A stretch of 64,000 nucleotides of DNA from Vibrio xiamenensis (GTDB lineage: Bacteria; Pseudomonadota; Gammaproteobacteria; Enterobacterales; Vibrionaceae): assembly GCF_900100015.1 (NCBI RefSeq), contig NZ_FNDD01000010.1, positions 1-64,000 on the forward strand. Direction: 5' to 3'. The notes under the pieces are model-generated. The model made no database searches and was not told where the DNA came from. It saw only the letters and a program-made list of their open reading frames with translations. A program made the translations under genes and the position numbers. Positions 36,379 through 44,052 of this stretch are shown here, piece by piece (position 1 is the stretch's first letter; each line of letters opens with the position of its first letter).

Positions 36379-36930
36379 ATGGACCAAGATAAATTTACCA
36401 ATATCTACCGCTTGCCCAACGCCTTTCAAGTGCGTATTGGTCAGTGGCAAAAAACGTTAAAAGGCACGTCGGATATTGTGCTGCACCAAGCATTGCAGGC
36501 ACGTAATCAATATTTCCGTCAGTCCAAAAACATGTTTCCAGCCGGTTGGTCGGTGGCGCTGTTCGATGAAAAAGATATTTCCATAACTCAACATGGTAAA
36601 TACATTCAGACCGCAATGCGTACCATGCTGGATCGCAAAGTCTCCTACAAACGGGTTTACCTCTCGCGAGTCCCGCTAGAGCAGGCACTACCCGCATTGG
36701 TGAAATATAAGCAAGAGTGGCTCAGCAAACACAATCGTGTTGCTCGCAAATATAACCAAATCAAAAAGAAAGAGTTTATGCGTTACGCTTTAGAAGAGCA
36801 GGAAACCATCTATCCCTCTATTCCTAAAGGCGAGTTTGATAAAGCGTTATGGAATCGTTTGGTGATCTCCGAAGTGGGGCCGGCCAAAAAATTCGACAAT
36901 CCGTACTTTGTTAAAAAAGCGGTATTCTAA
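36379..36930 (+). CDS. Unrecognised protein, 183 residues
   Basis: I do not recognise this family with confidence. It is strongly basic and has no signal peptide or membrane segment, so it is probably cytosolic and may bind nucleic acid. The first half, 'FQVRIGQWQKTLKG' then 'ALQARNQYF', loosely recalls the AP2-like DNA-binding core found in some endonucleases and integrases. The second half is a charged helical region ('NRVARKYNQIKKKEFMRY'). No ribosome site is obvious before the ATG. It stands alone on its strand, with 280 bp of non-coding sequence upstream. Confidence 0.6.
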   Translation: MDQDKFTNIYRLPNAFQVRIGQWQKTLKGTSDIVLHQALQARNQYFRQSKNMFPAGWSVALFDEKDISITQHGKYIQTAMRTMLDRKVSYKRVYLSRVPLEQALPALVKYKQEWLSKHNRVARKYNQIKKKEFMRYALEEQETIYPSIPKGEFDKALWNRLVISEVGPAKKFDNPYFVKKAVF

Positions 36931-36995
36931 TCATGCGCCAGCACTTGGCTGGCGTTTTGGTATTTCGCTCTTTTAAACTTTCACCACCCTTGGCT

Positions 36996-37835
36996 TTATT
37001 GCCAATAGCGATCAATGATTTGCTGGTATACACTCACTCCAGGTTCAACCTGAGTGGCTTTTAAAGCGTCTAAACCGCGCTGCAACGCATCAACAACCTC
37101 TGGGCTCATCTGTTTATTCGCCGCGAAATACAGTTCACCACTTTTCAATGTGTACACTGCTTCAAAATCATCCGCATTTAAGCCGATTTTGTTTGCCCAC
37201 CAAAGGGCAACTGACTGATCATAAGCGAGCAAATCAATGCGCTTCTTGTGCAGTTGCTGAGCCAATATCCGTATCGACGTGGCTTCTTGAAGCGACTCTC
37301 TTGGCAAACCTAATGCCAAGAGGCCCTGCTCACCCACATCATCGCGAATCACGCCAATGCGATATTTCGCCATATCAATCGGCTTGTTGACTTCGATGTG
37401 CGCGTCTTTACGCGCCAGCACCACCACTTTGATGTCATGAATCGGTCCTATCCAGTGGAACAATTTTTCTCGGTGCGCGGTGCGCGTCGTCGCAAACAAC
37501 AAAGCATTACTATTGGTGACCGTTTCTCGATACGAACGTGCCCAAGGTTGCATATTGAGCTGCTGCTTGTTAAGCGGCGAGCCCGCTTGCTTGGCCGCTG
37601 CAAACAATAAATCAACGGCGTAACCTGAAATTTCGCCATTTTGTTCGAAATTGGCAGGCGGATAATTGGCAGTATTCAGGATCAAATGGCTCAAATCGAC
37701 GCCTGCTGCGCCATGTGAAAGCATCATCAAGCCGACACCAATACAACAGCGCCGCAGCATGCCGATGGCATTTTTATTACCACGGGCTTTGAAAATACCA
37801 GCAACTCTGTGGGTCATGAATAATGGGTTGATCAT
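36996..37835 (-). CDS. Periplasmic solute-binding protein, SBP_bac_3-like, orphan
   Basis: Up to 279 residues. The start is uncertain: the 37835 ATG gives a 25-residue basic lead, while an ATG at 37760 begins directly with a signal peptide ('CIGVGLMMLSHGAAG'); neither has a strong ribosome site. The mature part looks like a family 3 amino-acid-binding fold: 'YPPANFEQNGEISGYAVDLL', 'ATTRTAHREKLFHWIGPI', 'YRIGVIRDDVGEQGLL' and 'LLAYDQSVALWW'. No transporter permease or ATPase is nearby. Similar orphan Vibrio proteins sense rather than import ligands, but that is uncertain. Confidence 0.78.
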   Translation of the reverse strand: MINPLFMTHRVAGIFKARGNKNAIGMLRRCCIGVGLMMLSHGAAGVDLSHLILNTANYPPANFEQNGEISGYAVDLLFAAAKQAGSPLNKQQLNMQPWARSYRETVTNSNALLFATTRTAHREKLFHWIGPIHDIKVVVLARKDAHIEVNKPIDMAKYRIGVIRDDVGEQGLLALGLPRESLQEATSIRILAQQLHKKRIDLLAYDQSVALWWANKIGLNADDFEAVYTLKSGELYFAANKQMSPEVVDALQRGLDALKATQVEPGVSVYQQIIDRYWQ

Positions 37836-38009
37836 ATAGTCTGCACTTTTGTCATTGCTTCTCGAGTAACCTTAGTTGAGGGAGAACCAAGTGCAACACC
37901 ACCGTTATACATTCACACCTTAAATTTTCATCACGCTAAATATTCACTGACACATGCCTCAATAAGAACTTTAGGATGTGCTCTTTATTAAACTTAACGA
38001 TGAAAAACG

Positions 38010-38276
38010 ATGCGATTAACAGTGTTTACTTTGGCGCTAGCCCCAACCTTCTGCGCCTTTGCTGGCGTTACCTTAACCAATGATCAGTTCACTCTTAAAA
38101 CCAATTGTCTACAGTACCAAGTCGCAGGCATAAGCCTTGGAAGCGGTGATTGCAATTCAGCCCCAGTAGCCAAAACTAAGCCCCACAAAGGCAAGATCAA
38201 AGCAACGAAAACCAAAGCAAAAAAGCCGCTATGGGTAAATGATAACGAAGGTCAGAAACACAAAAAACGTCCTTAA
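38010..38276 (+). CDS. Small secreted lysine-rich protein, unrecognised
   Basis: 88 residues. A probable signal peptide ends after 'FCAFA' near residue 18, followed by about 30 neutral residues with two cysteines ('KTNCLQYQ', 'SGDCNSA'), then a very basic tail with many Lys ('KPHKGKIKATKTKAKK'). Probably periplasmic or extracellular. No family recognised, and the ribosome site is weak, so the start is not secure. It lies between the solute-binding protein (divergent) and a VOC gene. Confidence 0.5.
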   Translation: MRLTVFTLALAPTFCAFAGVTLTNDQFTLKTNCLQYQVAGISLGSGDCNSAPVAKTKPHKGKIKATKTKAKKPLWVNDNEGQKHKKRP

Positions 38277-38356
38277 TCTATGTAAATCGACACTGCCAGT
38301 TTGCTGTGGTTACGGTTAGACTAAAAACAAGTTCTCTTCGTCACCAAGGTAAGGTC

Positions 38357-38770
38357 ATGTTGACAATTAAAGGATTAGATCACGTGGTATTTCGCACTAG
38401 CGATATGGCTGCGATGCAACATTTTTATTGTGATATTTTAGGCTGCCCGATAGAGCGTGAATTACCCGCCGAAGTTGGCTTAGTGCAGCTTCGAGCAGGC
38501 AATGCTTTGATTGACTTGGTAGCGCTCGATAGTGAGCTTGGACGAGCAGGTGGTGATGCGCCGCAGCAAAATGGTCGAAACGTCGAGCACGTCTGCCTAC
38601 AAATTGCGCCGCTTGAGGAGACCAAACTCCGAAACTATCTGCTCAGTCATGGCGTTGAGTGCAGCGAATTTTCCGAGCGCTATGGGGCGCAAGGTTTTGG
38701 TCGTTCGACCTATATTCAAGACCCACAAGGCAATATCATAGAGCTCAAACCCTTTGTCCAATCGGATTAA
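38357..38770 (+). CDS. VOC-superfamily (glyoxalase/dioxygenase-like) protein
   Basis: 137 residues from the ATG at 38357 with AAGG upstream; the longer frame to 38306 is unsupported. Single VOC module pair: 'GLDHVVFRTSDM', 'FYCDILGCPIERE', 'GRNVEHVCLQI' and a final 'YIQDPQGNIIELKPF', with His and Glu ligands of the usual metal site. It resembles the virulence-protein STM3117-like group of VOC proteins; the substrate is unknown. Rof lies 44 bases downstream on the same strand, so the two may be cotranscribed. Confidence 0.82.
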   Translation: MLTIKGLDHVVFRTSDMAAMQHFYCDILGCPIERELPAEVGLVQLRAGNALIDLVALDSELGRAGGDAPQQNGRNVEHVCLQIAPLEETKLRNYLLSHGVECSEFSERYGAQGFGRSTYIQDPQGNIIELKPFVQSD

Positions 38771-38814
38771 AACCCGTCATAAAAATGCAGGCTCATGCCT
38801 ATTAAGGATTCACA

Positions 38815-39069
38815 ATGTTAAGCTGCCAAGACCACGATTACGTCGAAATCGCTTGTACGTACCACATTCCAGTACGTCTTGTGCTACTTTCTGGTGCAAT
38901 CATTGAGGGCAAAGCCCTCGATTGCCGTTATGATTCTGCGCGCCGCGAAATTATGCTATTAAAAACCTTAACTGGAGAGCAACAGGTCGAAACGGCCGAC
39001 ATTAGATCGATGCAAGCACTGGTGATTAATCCCCATTTCGACACAGTTGATTTTATTCAAACCGCATAG
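38815..39069 (+). CDS. rof: Rho-binding antiterminator (Rof/YaeO family)
   Basis: 84 residues. The Sm-like fold pattern of Rof is recognisable: 'HDYVEIACTYHIPVRLVLLSG' (as HDYVEIACTYH and IPVRLVLLSG), 'EGKALDCRYDSARREIMLL' and 'ETADIRSMQAL', in line with E. coli Rof 'DNLELACQHHLML..LKDGEKLQAKASD'. Rof binds Rho near its primary RNA site and reduces termination. Cytosolic. ATG at 38815 preceded by AAGGA. It follows a VOC gene and precedes a convergent gene. Confidence 0.8.
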   Translation: MLSCQDHDYVEIACTYHIPVRLVLLSGAIIEGKALDCRYDSARREIMLLKTLTGEQQVETADIRSMQALVINPHFDTVDFIQTA

Positions 39070-39138
39070 TCGTTAAATTTGATTATACGCTCTGATGTTA
39101 GATAAGCCTGTGAGCGTGGCGTTAGGCATTTTATCGCG

Positions 39139-39696
39139 CTAACGAGTAAAGCTTTCATCAAGGATATAATCTTCGCGATTTTTACCATGGTACTCTTTGG
39201 TTTCGCTGCATAGCTGCGGTAGGCCGCAAGCACCCTTTACTAAGCTGACCCAATGACGCATCACCGCCACGTGATCTTGCGTTTGCGGCAACTCGGCGCA
39301 GCTCTCCAACTGAATATCCTCAATCCACACTTGGTTCAGCCCTGAAGGTTGAGTAGCAGAAAGCGTGAGTTCTACATGGCTACCTTTACCATCGCGAAAC
39401 ACAATTTGGCTGGGTTTATCTCGCTCACCACTGTAGGCAATAAAGTGTTTCGGCGCTTGCAAACCGCAATGCTGGCCATCAGCAAAATACGCGACCAAGT
39501 GACAGTAATCGATAAGATAAGCGCTGACCTCTTGATGCGAGCCAAAATCCAGAGGAAACAGACAATCAAGAAACTGCTTTGCCTGTACCTGCTGCTCTTG
39601 AGTCTCCGCTTTGGCTTCAAAGCCCGCCAGAGCTTGAATAATAAAGCTAGGAAAGATGGTATTTTCAGAGTCAGTACCACGAGTCAACATATTCAT
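39139..39696 (-). CDS. Unrecognised 185-residue protein next to a ScfR-like regulator
   Basis: No family recognised. The protein is acidic and globular with no signal or TM segment. Segments include 'FPSFIIQALAGFEAK', 'FLDCLFPLDFGSHQEVSAYL', 'VELTLSATQPSG' and a polar C-terminus. The ATG has AAGGAAT six bases upstream, so translation is likely. It is divergent from the ScfR/DUF3612-type regulator gene with a 156-bp shared promoter region, which makes it a plausible target. Four cysteines and an internal 'YLIDYCHLVAYFADG' do not point to an activity. Confidence 0.6.
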   Translation of the reverse strand: MNMLTRGTDSENTIFPSFIIQALAGFEAKAETQEQQVQAKQFLDCLFPLDFGSHQEVSAYLIDYCHLVAYFADGQHCGLQAPKHFIAYSGERDKPSQIVFRDGKGSHVELTLSATQPSGLNQVWIEDIQLESCAELPQTQDHVAVMRHWVSLVKGACGLPQLCSETKEYHGKNREDYILDESFTR

Positions 39697-39815
39697 AAGT
39701 ATTCCTTTTCCACCGGGAAACCGGTCTTCATGATTAGAGAGCTAATGTTCCATGTCGCCAATCTGCAAATTTGTGATTGTGCTTACTTGGTAGACTAGTA
39801 AATTTTTAACTACAA

Positions 39816-39851
39816 TTTCACAACAAAAATTTTACAATGTGAATTTTACAA
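39816..39851 (+). repeat. Three direct repeats TTTYACAA at 14-bp spacing, candidate operator
   Basis: TTTCACAA at 39816-39823, TTTTACAA at 39830-39837 and TTTTACAA at 39844-39851, each exactly 14 bp apart, ending one base before the ATG of the ScfR-like regulator. No Shine-Dalgarno sequence is present there. The arrangement suggests an autoregulatory binding region. Confidence 0.55.
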
Positions 39852-39852
39852 A

Positions 39853-41367
39853 ATGTCTCTGTCAAAAAGCCTGATTCGCCAATCGCACTTTCTCGGAACC
39901 AAAATTCGTAACCTGCGAAAACGTAACCATCTCACCATGGAAGATCTGTCAACACGCTGCATTCGCATCAACACCGAATACGCCCCTTCAGTGTCGTATC
40001 TTTCGATGATTGAACGAGGTAAGCGTGTACCAAGTGCTGAAATGCTCGATGTCATTGCTCAAGTATTTCAAAAAGACCCGGCGTGGTTTCTAGATGATGA
40101 ACCGGAACAGTCGGCGATTACCCCAGATAAAGGCAAGCGTGGCGGCATAAGTGGCATGGCGCTAGAACCAAGCTTTCTGTTTTCCAACGAAATCTTACAA
40201 ATCGCTATTCCAGAAATGCTGTCTCAAACGGGTATCACTGGACGTGAATTCGCCCATTTACTGATCCGCGCTCACCAGGAAAGTCATCAGAATCACTTTC
40301 CGGATCTCGAACGTTCAGCTGAAGAAGTCGGACGTAAACAGCTCAACCTGTCGGTCGAGGATTTGCTCGCCATGGCGCGCAGCCTTGGCTTGACCATTCG
40401 CTGGGTCACGCGCACGCCATATGATGTGATTAACGAACTGGGTGTAAGTGGTAAACAGTTAGTCACCTCATTTTTTGAACCACCAGGCTCGATTTTCTTA
40501 AATGAAGCGCTCAAAGCCTTTCCCACTCGACTGAAATACGACTTGGCCGTGTATATTGGCCATTGCGTGCTACACAGCAAAGAAGGGCTACAAAGCGTAC
40601 TGACCGTCGGCCATAACGCTCTATCAGATGCACGTTCGAGTTCAGCAAGCTCGGAGCTAAACTCGCAAGATATTTTGCAAGCTTGGCGCGATTTTGAATC
40701 AAGTTTTTTTGCCGGCGCGTTGTTATGTCCTCGTGTGCCTTTTCGCCAACTCCTCGACCGCTGTGGCTACCAAATCTCAGTGCACAAAAACGCCGGAGTT
40801 TCACCATCCGTTGCTATGCGCCGTATGACCGTCGTGTCCCCCTACCCCCATTGGCACTACTTTGATGCTTATGGTCCGAATAAACTCAAAGCCGTTTACC
40901 GCGGAAATGGCATTCCTCTGCCATGGGGAAATATGCGCCAAGTCAACGATCCGTGTCAGCACTGGTCCGTGTTTCGCCAATTAGCCACACCTCAGCAACA
41001 AAATTCAGCGCAAATTTCCATTTTGCATGTAGGTGACCAGCCGCGTATTTATTGCTGTGAATCGATTAATGTTGGCGATGCGGCGGGGAATCAACGCGTA
41101 CTGTGCGCAGGTATTGACTTAAATCCTGCTATTGATGCGCAAGGTGGTGATTCACAGGCGCTTGCTCATGAGCTGCAACAACTGTGCGTGCAAAACCACG
41201 GTATGGCGACGATTCCAAACTCAATGAAACGGGAATTCACCACCATTGCTCGAATTTTAAATATTCACTGGATTGAAAAAGGCATTGAAGCGCCCGCGCG
41301 ACTAATTTGTTCTCGAGGAGCTGTTTGTCCAAGGCAACCAAGTTGTTATCAAGACAGTGAAGGTTAA
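39853..41367 (+). CDS. XRE-family regulator with ScfR-like/DUF3612 C-terminal region
   Basis: 504 residues. The XRE HTH covers about 12-78 ('LGTKIRNLRKRNHLTMEDL', 'SVSYLSMIERGKRVPSAEML'). The middle contains a degenerate M78-peptidase-like segment ('YDLAVYIGHCVLHSKEGL') as in ScfR proteins (RamB, MccR, PrpQ). The C-terminus has a Cys-spaced 'CSRGAVCPRQPSC'. The whole matches the Vibrio DUF3612 group. ScfR proteins sense short-chain acyl-CoAs and control glyoxylate, methylcitrate or related pathways, so a similar role is inferred. It starts without a Shine-Dalgarno after three evenly spaced repeats. The qrr RNA is convergent beyond its 3' end. Confidence 0.82.
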   Translation: MSLSKSLIRQSHFLGTKIRNLRKRNHLTMEDLSTRCIRINTEYAPSVSYLSMIERGKRVPSAEMLDVIAQVFQKDPAWFLDDEPEQSAITPDKGKRGGISGMALEPSFLFSNEILQIAIPEMLSQTGITGREFAHLLIRAHQESHQNHFPDLERSAEEVGRKQLNLSVEDLLAMARSLGLTIRWVTRTPYDVINELGVSGKQLVTSFFEPPGSIFLNEALKAFPTRLKYDLAVYIGHCVLHSKEGLQSVLTVGHNALSDARSSSASSELNSQDILQAWRDFESSFFAGALLCPRVPFRQLLDRCGYQISVHKNAGVSPSVAMRRMTVVSPYPHWHYFDAYGPNKLKAVYRGNGIPLPWGNMRQVNDPCQHWSVFRQLATPQQQNSAQISILHVGDQPRIYCCESINVGDAAGNQRVLCAGIDLNPAIDAQGGDSQALAHELQQLCVQNHGMATIPNSMKREFTTIARILNIHWIEKGIEAPARLICSRGAVCPRQPSCYQDSEG

Positions 41368-41437
41368 GATCGGCGAGGGAAAGGCCATGAAGATCGGCGG
41401 CGTTAACTGGTTAAGTAAAACTTTATGACCAGTAAAA

Positions 41438-41550
41438 AGAAAAAAAGCCAATCGCAAATTGGCGCGATTGGCTGTATACATTTGTGAACAAATTTTTGGT
41501 TCACTAACAACGTCAGTTGGCTAGGTGACCCTCGGCTTAATAAGGGTCAC
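41438..41550 (-). ncRNA. qrr: Qrr quorum-regulatory small RNA
   Basis: About 113 nt on the minus strand. Stem-loop 1 is GTGACCCT / AGGGTCAC (41550-41525). It is followed by the Qrr core CTAGCCAACTGACGTTGTTA and GTGAAC, near 41524-41499, which pairs with target mRNAs such as luxR/hapR-type and aphA. A second stem GTGAAC/GTTCAC (41504-41484) and a terminator stem AGCCAATCGC / GCGATTGGCT (41473-41446) with a T-rich tail complete the usual layout. A sigma-54 promoter sits 10-25 bases upstream of the predicted start. The core is practically diagnostic of Qrr RNAs. luxO is not adjacent, so this is not the luxO-linked qrr1; which of the other copies it is cannot be told. Confidence 0.95.
41446..41473 (-). 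terminator. Rho-independent terminator of qrr
   Basis: Stem AGCCAATCGC / GCGATTGGCT with an 8-base loop. The T-rich tail occurs only on the minus strand, which sets its direction. Confidence 0.92.
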
Positions 41551-41559
41551 TTTAACTAA

Positions 41560-41575
41560 AGCACATAGTATGCCA
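41560..41575 (-). promoter_or_regulatory. Sigma-54 promoter of qrr
   Basis: Minus strand TGGCATACTATGTGCT fits the -24/-12 consensus TGGCACG-N4-TTGCW, with GG and GC ten bases apart. It predicts transcription start near 41549-41550, exactly at the base of Qrr stem 1. Confidence 0.9.
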
Positions 41576-41667
41576 ACTTTTTAATTAGATAAATAACGCT
41601 TTTTTGCTGATAAAATCGCCAGTTTCACGCAAACATCATGCATAACACTTTTGCAAATCAAAATTCT

Positions 41668-41705
41668 ATTGCAAAATGCAAAAATCACCACATGCATTTT
41701 GCAAT
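41668..41705. promoter_or_regulatory. Two LuxO-type binding sites (enhancer of qrr)
   Basis: TTGCAAAATGCAA at 41669-41681 and ATGCATTTTGCAA at 41692-41704 match the LuxO site TTGCAWWWTGCAA fully and at 12 of 13 positions. As a unit they form a 13-bp perfect inverted repeat. They are about 120-155 bp upstream of the qrr start, the normal range for a sigma-54 activator. Confidence 0.85.
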
Positions 41706-41725
41706 TTTACCGTTCAAGGTGAAGA

Positions 41726-43084
41726 TTACTTTTCACGTTTTTCGGCATACATACGTTGGTCGGCTAAATGCAGCATCTCTTCAACACTTTGAAAATCGTC
41801 GCGATAGCGAACAAAACCGACGCTCGCTTTAACTTCAATGAGATGCTGCTTATAAACCACTGGGGTTTGGCTGATGGCTTCGCGAACTTTTACGCAAATC
41901 GTCTCGACTTCTTCGCTTTGATTAAAGCGCGGCAGTAAAGCAAGAAATTCATCACCCCCAATTCGTGCCACTAAGTCGGAACTCCTTAGTGCCCCTTTAA
42001 TCCGCTGGGCGCAGGCAACCAAAACTTTGTCGCCAGCAGCATGACCATAGCGATCATTAATGGCTTTGAACTTATCGATGTCGATATTGAGAATGGCAAA
42101 TAGGCTGATACTGTCTGGCTCTTTAGCTTGCTCATTAAATAGGCTTTCTAGAGAAAACATGAAGTAACGTCGATTGGGTAACCCAGTCAGTTCATCATGT
42201 AGCGCTCGCGCATCCGCCATTTGGTATAAGCGGTACACCGCATAGAACGCCAGCAGTATGGTAGCTAACACCAAATAGCCCATAATGCGCACTAAATCGC
42301 GATGGTTCCACGGCATTTGATTGAGCACATCCTGCTTTTGTGACGCCGCAATGTACCAACTGCCGTAGGGGAAATGCACGGTTTCAGTGGCAAATGCATC
42401 GTTAAAGGTTTGTTCATCACCATAAAAAATCTCACCGTAATTCCCGGTGCTATCCACCCCTTTTATCGCGATGTTATAGCGAAAACTAAACAGTTCAACG
42501 CCGGCATCTAAAAACAGCGTATCCATTGAAATGACGGCACTGCACACTCCCCAGTAATGCTTGTTGTTCGGTGGATCGGTAAAAATAGGAATACGGACAA
42601 TCAGCGCCTGACCACCTTGCACCAGCGACACCGGACCAGAGATAAAAATGTTCTCGATTTCACGAGCTCGGTCTATTGAGGCCCACTGCTTTGGCACGGT
42701 GCGATAATCCAAACCTAACACCTTTTCGTTGCCCTGCAATGGATAAATAAAACGAACGACATCATCAGGAGCAAGGCCAATAACTTTGATGTGACGACTT
42801 TTGCGCTTGATTCGACGTGCTACTTCTTTCCAACTACTTAAGTCATTGTTTGGTGAAAGCGAAACCAGAGTGGTTAAGCTGCTAAGGACATAAATATCCG
42901 AGAGAATGGCGGCTTCGAGTTGAGCGCGAATATGTGAGAGGTCGCCACGAGCTTCATCTTGAATTCGATCACGAATAAATGCTCGCTGATTGCTGTTAAG
43001 ATGCTCAATCATCCCTATCGATATGATAGTGATGATGGTTAAAATAATGGCAACGGCAATTTGCCTGCGTGTGTATCGCCCCAT
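41726..43084 (-). CDS. Membrane-bound diguanylate cyclase (CHASE-GGDEF)
   Basis: 452 residues. TM helix near 9-27, a periplasmic region of about 240 residues with 'SLVQGGQALIVRIPIF' typical of CHASE domains, a second TM near 270-290, and a C-terminal GGDEF domain. 'DELTGLPNRRYF' opens the domain, the active-site loop is an intact 'GGDEF' at about 376, and 'RSSD' five residues earlier is the inhibitory I-site. It should make c-di-GMP and be subject to product inhibition. The stop codon lies 21 bp from the LuxO-type sites of qrr, so readthrough could enter the qrr control region. Confidence 0.92.
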   Translation of the reverse strand: MGRYTRRQIAVAIILTIITIISIGMIEHLNSNQRAFIRDRIQDEARGDLSHIRAQLEAAILSDIYVLSSLTTLVSLSPNNDLSSWKEVARRIKRKSRHIKVIGLAPDDVVRFIYPLQGNEKVLGLDYRTVPKQWASIDRAREIENIFISGPVSLVQGGQALIVRIPIFTDPPNNKHYWGVCSAVISMDTLFLDAGVELFSFRYNIAIKGVDSTGNYGEIFYGDEQTFNDAFATETVHFPYGSWYIAASQKQDVLNQMPWNHRDLVRIMGYLVLATILLAFYAVYRLYQMADARALHDELTGLPNRRYFMFSLESLFNEQAKEPDSISLFAILNIDIDKFKAINDRYGHAAGDKVLVACAQRIKGALRSSDLVARIGGDEFLALLPRFNQSEEVETICVKVREAISQTPVVYKQHLIEVKASVGFVRYRDDFQSVEEMLHLADQRMYAEKREK

Positions 43085-43275
43085 TCAGGCATTCCCCTTA
43101 GTGCCCGGCCCTAGCGTAAGTTGATTACTCACACTTTAGTGGCGTGCGAGTTCACAAAAAGCTGATTCAATTATTTTTATATCTATCAATTATATTAGAA
43201 CAATTCTACCAAGTTGCAGATAAAATGGCGTACGGGTCAAAAACACAAACACCAATATGAACAAAGGTTTATATC

Positions 43276-43866
43276 ATGCTTTTTCCACATCAAGGTGAAT
43301 GGATCGAACTAGAACAGGGTCGATTATTTTGGCAACGTGATTTTTTGCCATTAAAACAATCGGATGAAATATTTGATTACTGCCTCAATCATTTAGATTG
43401 GCGTCAAGAAGCCATCATGATGTTCGGAAAATCGGTGATGCAACCGCGTTTACAAGCCTGGTATGGCGATAAAAGTTATCGATATTCCGGTTTGACAATG
43501 AATCCCTTGCCTTGGACGGCGCCACTTCTCGCGCTCAAGCAACAATGTGAAATTCAAGCGAACAACAGGTTTAATTCGGTATTGGCGAACCTATATCGTA
43601 ACGGCGAAGATTCAATGGGTTACCATCAAGACAATGAGCCAGAACTGGGGCGAAACCCTGTGATTGCGTCGGTAAGCTTAGGCGCAGAACGACGTTTTAC
43701 GCTTAAACACATTGCAACTAAGCAGACATTTTCTTTAGATTTAACCCATGGCTCTCTGCTGATTATGGCTGGCGAACTTCAGCATCATTGGAAACATGCC
43801 CTACCGAAGACTCGCCGTTGCCAGCAGCCACGAGTCAACCTGACCTTTCGCAATATCATCGATTAG
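43276..43866 (+). CDS. AlkB-like 2-oxoglutarate/Fe(II) dioxygenase
   Basis: 196 residues. The iron-binding HxD is 'YHQDNE', the distal His lies in 'HHWKHALPKT', and the 2-oxoglutarate-binding Arg in 'PRVNLTFR'. 'RLQAWYGDKSYRYSGLTMNP' upstream is typical of the ABH2/ABH3-like bacterial group, which repairs alkylated bases in DNA or RNA by oxidative demethylation. AAAGG lies eight bases before the ATG. Cytosolic and monocistronic. It is longer at the N-terminus than minimal AlkB domains but of normal length for this Vibrio group. Confidence 0.9.
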   Translation: MLFPHQGEWIELEQGRLFWQRDFLPLKQSDEIFDYCLNHLDWRQEAIMMFGKSVMQPRLQAWYGDKSYRYSGLTMNPLPWTAPLLALKQQCEIQANNRFNSVLANLYRNGEDSMGYHQDNEPELGRNPVIASVSLGAERRFTLKHIATKQTFSLDLTHGSLLIMAGELQHHWKHALPKTRRCQQPRVNLTFRNIID

Positions 43867-44052
43867 GCAGGCCTCTTTGCGTTGCAGTTCTCCATACTTT
43901 TATCAGTTAACTTTGGCTGCAGTGGGATAACTATCGCGCCCTTTTAAACTCTTACACCAAGTTGACACCTAGTCCTTAGCCAAAGCACTAGGCTAATAGC
44001 TAAACCGCAGTGATGGGCACTGTGGTTAATGCCTTCCCACTAAGTGAGCAGA

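Noticed and set aside
39349..39798. Open frame on the plus strand opposite the 185-residue gene
   Set aside because: It is an antisense shadow without a ribosome site, and the minus-strand gene has a good one.
41668..41705. Inverted repeat first read as the terminator of the GGDEF gene
   Set aside because: The AT-rich stem has a 12-base loop and no proper T-run, and its two arms fit LuxO boxes at the correct distance from a sigma-54 promoter.
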